DNA of 44,192 nucleotides, from positions 1 through 44,192 of the forward strand of contig NZ_BCSH01000054.1 of the NCBI RefSeq assembly GCF_001570765.1, given 5' to 3'. Of the stretch, positions 40,715-44,192 are shown piece by piece. The position numbers were made by a program, and so were the translations under genes. Position 1 is the first letter of the stretch; each line of letters opens with the position of its first letter. The notes beneath the pieces were generated by a model, which saw nothing but the letters and a program-made list of their open reading frames with translations, had not been told where the DNA came from and did no database searches. Source of the DNA: Nocardiopsis listeri NBRC 13360. Its GTDB lineage: Bacteria; Actinomycetota; Actinomycetes; Streptosporangiales; Streptosporangiaceae.

Positions 40715-41709
40715 GCATCCAGACCTCGGTCCTCTTCGACGTTCCCGGCCCCCGGGCCCGGAAGCGCAACATCCTCTACACGGTCCTCACCGTCTTCCTG
40801 GCGTTGATCGGCCTTTCCATCCTGTACCTGGGGTTCAACCGGACGCTGAGCGACCGCGAGTCGAGCCTGTTCAGCGCGGAGACCTGGGCGGTGAACCCGG
40901 CGGGTCAGTGGGCCGCCGACATGTGGGCGCCGTTCCTGCGCGCCGACACCTGGACCGGATACGTCATCCCCGGTCTACAGAACACGCTGACCGCGGCGCT
41001 GACCGCCTCGGTGCTGGCCATCGTGTTCGGTCTGGTCTTCGGCATCGGCCGGCTGTCGAAGCACTGGTGGATCCGCGTGCCCTCCGGGGCCATCGTGGAG
41101 TTCTTCCGTGGCATCCCTCTGCTGATGCTGATCTTCTTCACCATGGCGCTGCCCATCGTGGCCTGGCAGGTCTTCGACGTTCCCACCGGCACCTTCCAGG
41201 TGACCGCGCTGGCCGCGGTCGTCACCGGTCTGACCCTGTACAACGGGTCGGTGCTGGCCGAGGTGTTCCGGGCGGGCATCCTCGCGGTGCCCAAGGGGCA
41301 GAGCGAGGCCGCCGAGTCCATCGGCATGAGCCGGACCCAGACGATGTGGACGATCCTGATCCCTCAGGCCGTCACGTCGATGATGCCCGCGATCGTGGCC
41401 CAGCTCGTGGTCCTGTTGAAGGACTCCGCGCTCGGCTACATCATCGCCTTCCCGGAGCTGCTGCGCAGCTTCACCCTGCTGGCGACCCGGGAGAGCAACG
41501 TCATCCCGGCGGCGATCATCTGCGCCCTCATCTACATCGTGATCAACCTGACCCTGAGCAGGGTCGCGATCTGGTTGGAGCGTCGCAACGCCCGGCGCGG
41601 CAAGCCCTCGGCCACGCCCACCGCCGCGGGAGGCGCTCCGTCCGAGGTGAACGGCGCCCGTGGTTCCGACGAGAAGCCGACGGAGGAGCCCGGACCCCAC
41701 AAGGGTTGA
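40711..41709 (+). CDS. gluD: Glutamate-type ABC permease, subunit 2
   Basis: A 332-residue second permease subunit, longer than gluC because of an N-terminal extension and an outer loop before the permease core (about residues 55-85). The EAA loop EAAESIGMSRTQTMWTILIP is present. The C-terminal 45 residues are hydrophilic and rich in Ala/Pro/Glu, probably disordered. It ends the operon; a branched hairpin follows at 41734-41776. Confidence 0.9.
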   Translation: MSIQTSVLFDVPGPRARKRNILYTVLTVFLALIGLSILYLGFNRTLSDRESSLFSAETWAVNPAGQWAADMWAPFLRADTWTGYVIPGLQNTLTAALTASVLAIVFGLVFGIGRLSKHWWIRVPSGAIVEFFRGIPLLMLIFFTMALPIVAWQVFDVPTGTFQVTALAAVVTGLTLYNGSVLAEVFRAGILAVPKGQSEAAESIGMSRTQTMWTILIPQAVTSMMPAIVAQLVVLLKDSALGYIIAFPELLRSFTLLATRESNVIPAAIICALIYIVINLTLSRVAIWLERRNARRGKPSATPTAAGGAPSEVNGARGSDEKPTEEPGPHKG

Positions 41710-41733
41710 CCGGTCCGCTCCACGGCCCACAGC

Positions 41734-41776
41734 GCGGCCCCGACGAACGCACCCCGAGTGCGATCGGCGGGGCCGC
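41734..41776 (+). terminator. Putative terminator of the glu operon
   Basis: A 9-bp outer stem (41734-41742 with 41768-41776) encloses a second 5-bp hairpin (41748-41752 with 41758-41762). There is no T run. It lies 25 bases past gluD. Confidence 0.55.
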
Positions 41777-41831
41777 CTCCGTTCGTCCCTTCGAGTACCG
41801 ATCGGGGCTGCACAGCGACTCCGTGGAGCAC

Positions 41832-41837
41832 TAAGGT
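41832..41837 (+). promoter_or_regulatory. Possible -10 of the S9 peptidase gene
   Basis: TAAGGT at 41832-41837 would start transcription near 41844, leaving a leader of about 36 bases with GAGCGGG before ATG 41880. Confidence 0.35.
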
Positions 41838-41879
41838 CGACATGTCATCTCATAACCCACGACCCATCCTGAGCGGGAC

Positions 41880-44048
41880 ATGTCTGAACTGTCGAGCCCT
41901 CATGGCCGCTGGCCATCGCCTATCAGCGCCGGAGACGTCGCCCGAGGAACGCTGCTGCCCGCGTTCCCCTCTGTTCGGGGCGACGAGGTCTGGTGGCAGG
42001 AGTACCGACCGGCCGAGAACGGCCGCACGACCCTGGTACGGCGGGACTCGGACGGGTCCGTGCACGACCTGCTTCCCGAGCCCTGGAACGTGGGAACCCG
42101 GGTGCACGAGTACGGAGGGCGCTCCTACCTGCCCGTCCCCCGCCGTGACGACAAGGCCATCCCCCGCGTGGGCGTGGTGTTCGCCGACCACGACACCCAG
42201 CGGTTGTTCCTCCTGGAACGGGGGGCCAAGGAGCCCCTACCCCTCACCCCCGAGCCCACGCGCAAGGCGGGGTTGCGGTACGCCGACCCGGTTCTGAGCC
42301 CGGACGGCAAACAGATCCTCTGCGTGCGCGAGGACCACACCGGTGCGGACCTGAGCCGCTCCATCGTGTCGGTGCCGCTCTCCGGGCGCGGCGCAACGGA
42401 CCCGGCCGCCGTCCGCGAACTGGTCACCGGGGCGCGCTTCTACGCCTCCCCCGCCCCGTCCCCGGACGGACGCCACCTGGCCTACGTGCGCTGGAACCAC
42501 CCTCGGATGCCCTGGGACGGTACCGAACTGCGCGTGGGTGAGCTCACCGAGACCGGTCTTATCGGTGAGTACACGCTCAAGGGCGGGGTCGACGAGTCCG
42601 TACTCTCCCCCACCTGGGTCGATGACGACTCCATGTACCTGGCCTCGGACTGGCCGGGTTTTTGGAACCTCTACCACGCCGGGCTCAAGGGCCAGGCGAT
42701 CGCGCTCTACCCGGCCGAGGAGGAGTTCCACGAGGCGCCGGGGCGCCTGGGCAACCGTTCCTTCTGCGCGCTGGAGAACGGCAAGGTGGTGACGCTGCAC
42801 GGCGACACCGCGCTGCGCCCCGCCCTCTACGACCCCGACACCCTGGACCTGGAGGACGTCCCCACCGATCTCACCTCCTGGTCCCAGGTCGACTCAGATG
42901 GGCTCAACGTCGTCGCGGTGGCCGCCTCCCCCGACTGCGCGCCCTGCGTGGTGCGCCTGGACCCGGCCCGCCGCAGCGTGGAGGTCCTGCGCCGATCCCT
43001 GGAACGGGCCCCGGACGCCGCCTACCTTCCCGCCCCCACCCGGGAACGCCTTCCCGGCCGCTACGGGGCCACTGTGTACGCCAACGTGTACCCGCCGACC
43101 CACCCGGACCACGATGGAAGCGAGCCCGCACCGTACGTGGTGTGGGCGCACGGCGGGCCCGTCGGCCACTCCCGCCGGGAACTGGACCTGAACAAGGCCT
43201 ACTTCACCAGCCGCGGCATCGGTGTGGTGGACGTGGACTACGGAGGTTCCACCGGCTACGGGCGCTCCTACCGCAAGCGTCTGCACAAGGAATGGGGCGT
43301 GGTGGACGTGGAGGACTGCGCCGCGGTCGCCCGTGCCCTCGTCGACCGTGGTGTCGCCGACCCCGAGCGCCTCGCGATCCGCGGCGGCAGCGCCGGGGGT
43401 TTCACCGCGCTGTTGGCGCTCACCGGTGACACCTTCGCCTGCGGGGTGTCCTACTTCGGTGTCGCCGACCTGCTCGGCCTCGCCGAGACCACCCACGACT
43501 TCGAGTCGCGTTTCCTCGACACCCTGCTCGGCCCGCTCCCCGGCTTCATCGAGACCTACAAGGAACGTTCCCCCATCAACCGGATCGCCGAGATCGACGT
43601 ACCGGTGCTGCTGCTCCAGGGCATGGACGACCCGGTGGTCACCCCGGACCAGGCCTTCTCCATGGCCTCGGCCCTGGGCGAGCGCGGTGTTCCGTACGCC
43701 CTGCTGGAGTTCGAGGGCGAGTCGCACGGCTTCCACACCGAGGAGGCCCGCGTGCGTTCCTTGGAGGCCGAGCTGGCCTTCTACGGGAAGGTGTTCGGGT
43801 TCGAACCCGAACCCGACGTGCCGGCCCTCGAGCTGAGCACCACCCCACCCGAGCCCCGACCCGAACCGATCCCGGACCCAGCCCTGGAACCGGTCTCCGC
43901 CGAAGCCGGGACCGAGAGCTCCGGCGCGGGCACCGATCCGCACGAGGTGTCCGAGGACGACATCCCGGTGGCCGAACAGCTCCCGGACGTCACCCCGGCC
44001 GCGGGTGTCACCGCGAGAACCGGAGAGCCCGTCACCAAGGACGAATGA
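41880..44048 (+). CDS. S9-family prolyl oligopeptidase-like hydrolase
   Basis: A 722-residue serine hydrolase with an N-terminal beta-propeller-like half (for example LSPDGKQILCVRED and SPAPSPDGRHLAYVRW) and a C-terminal alpha/beta-hydrolase domain. The triad is Ser504 in GGSAGGF, Asp583/584 in GMDDPVV and His616 in ESHGF; an oxyanion-type segment WAHGGPVG is also present. This is the S9C/acylaminoacyl-peptidase-like pattern, cytoplasmic and acting on short peptides. The final 80 or so residues (EPEPDVPALE to the end) are an acidic, proline-rich tail not seen in typical members. No signal peptide is visible. Confidence 0.88.
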   Translation: MSELSSPHGRWPSPISAGDVARGTLLPAFPSVRGDEVWWQEYRPAENGRTTLVRRDSDGSVHDLLPEPWNVGTRVHEYGGRSYLPVPRRDDKAIPRVGVVFADHDTQRLFLLERGAKEPLPLTPEPTRKAGLRYADPVLSPDGKQILCVREDHTGADLSRSIVSVPLSGRGATDPAAVRELVTGARFYASPAPSPDGRHLAYVRWNHPRMPWDGTELRVGELTETGLIGEYTLKGGVDESVLSPTWVDDDSMYLASDWPGFWNLYHAGLKGQAIALYPAEEEFHEAPGRLGNRSFCALENGKVVTLHGDTALRPALYDPDTLDLEDVPTDLTSWSQVDSDGLNVVAVAASPDCAPCVVRLDPARRSVEVLRRSLERAPDAAYLPAPTRERLPGRYGATVYANVYPPTHPDHDGSEPAPYVVWAHGGPVGHSRRELDLNKAYFTSRGIGVVDVDYGGSTGYGRSYRKRLHKEWGVVDVEDCAAVARALVDRGVADPERLAIRGGSAGGFTALLALTGDTFACGVSYFGVADLLGLAETTHDFESRFLDTLLGPLPGFIETYKERSPINRIAEIDVPVLLLQGMDDPVVTPDQAFSMASALGERGVPYALLEFEGESHGFHTEEARVRSLEAELAFYGKVFGFEPEPDVPALELSTTPPEPRPEPIPDPALEPVSAEAGTESSGAGTDPHEVSEDDIPVAEQLPDVTPAAGVTARTGEPVTKDE

Positions 44049-44192
44049 GAAGCCGGTGAAGGGGACCGGCGGTCGGAGATCGAGCTGATCGCCCCTGATC
44101 ACCTCCCTCGGGTCGGGAGCCGGCCTACAGGCGTTGTGGTCGCCGAGAGTGATCTGGGTGGGGAGAGTGGACTGCTTCTCGGGTGTGTGGGC
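44049..44192. other. Window end, no gene seen
   Basis: The last 144 bases after the S9 peptidase show no reading frame with a ribosome site. The strand and identity of the next gene cannot be told. Confidence 0.5.

Noticed and set aside
43794..43811. An 18-bp perfect palindrome (TTCGGGTTC and its complement)
   Set aside because: It lies within the S9 peptidase coding sequence (FGFEPEP), where repeated Glu-Pro codons easily create it, and it is not near a promoter.
1..44192. CRISPR arrays, tRNA/rRNA genes and insertion sequences
   Set aside because: I looked for regularly spaced repeats, cloverleaf-like GGTTCGA arms outside genes and transposase-like proteins with terminal repeats and found none that held up.

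Overview
The window is high-GC DNA of an actinomycete. GTG starts are common, third codon positions are strongly G/C, and many genes follow a TAnnnT-N6/7-start (leaderless) pattern. The backbone gene order resembles other Actinomycetes: lepA, rpsT, comEA, comEC, holA in one block and hflX, dapF, miaA, Memo-like, miaB, gluABCD in another. A Nocardiopsis- or Streptosporangiales-like host is my best guess, but that is inference only.

Layout. 1-2,040: hemW (minus) and a DoxX-family membrane protein (plus). 2,150-10,330: a maltose/maltodextrin cluster with a LacI-type regulator (minus), a GH13 alpha-glucosidase, two tandem paralogous sugar-binding lipoproteins and the permease pair malF-malG. It has no ATPase gene and ends in a strong two-way hairpin. 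10,360-18,573: lepA (minus), an unknown anchored protein, rpsT, comEA-comEC (DNA uptake) and holA (clamp-loader delta). 18,579-21,684: an orphan imidazolonepropionase-like amidohydrolase and hflX, both minus. 22,000-27,784: malate synthase aceB followed by glcD-glcE-glcF, a glycolate-to-glyoxylate-to-malate module. Both its parts carry a similar 15-bp palindrome-like site.

27,785-31,712: the most unusual part. It is a lower-GC leader followed by two tandem 97-residue precursors of the lactococcin 972 bacteriocin family, an 8-TM membrane protein and an ABC ATPase of the type associated with that family. Both peptides carry a pair of cysteines (mid-peptide CHG and the C-terminal residue), which lactococcin 972 itself lacks.

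31,730-38,000: dapF (minus), miaA (plus), a Memo/LigB-like protein (minus), a TetR regulator with a cytochrome P450 (plus) and miaB (minus). 38,321-41,709: the gluABCD glutamate-type ABC importer. 41,880-44,048: an S9 prolyl-oligopeptidase-like hydrolase with a long acidic, proline-rich tail. The last 144 bases show no gene.

The accessory blocks (maltose cluster, aceB-glcDEF plus bacteriocin locus, tetR-P450) look like insertions between housekeeping genes. I saw no tRNA, rRNA, CRISPR array or insertion sequence.
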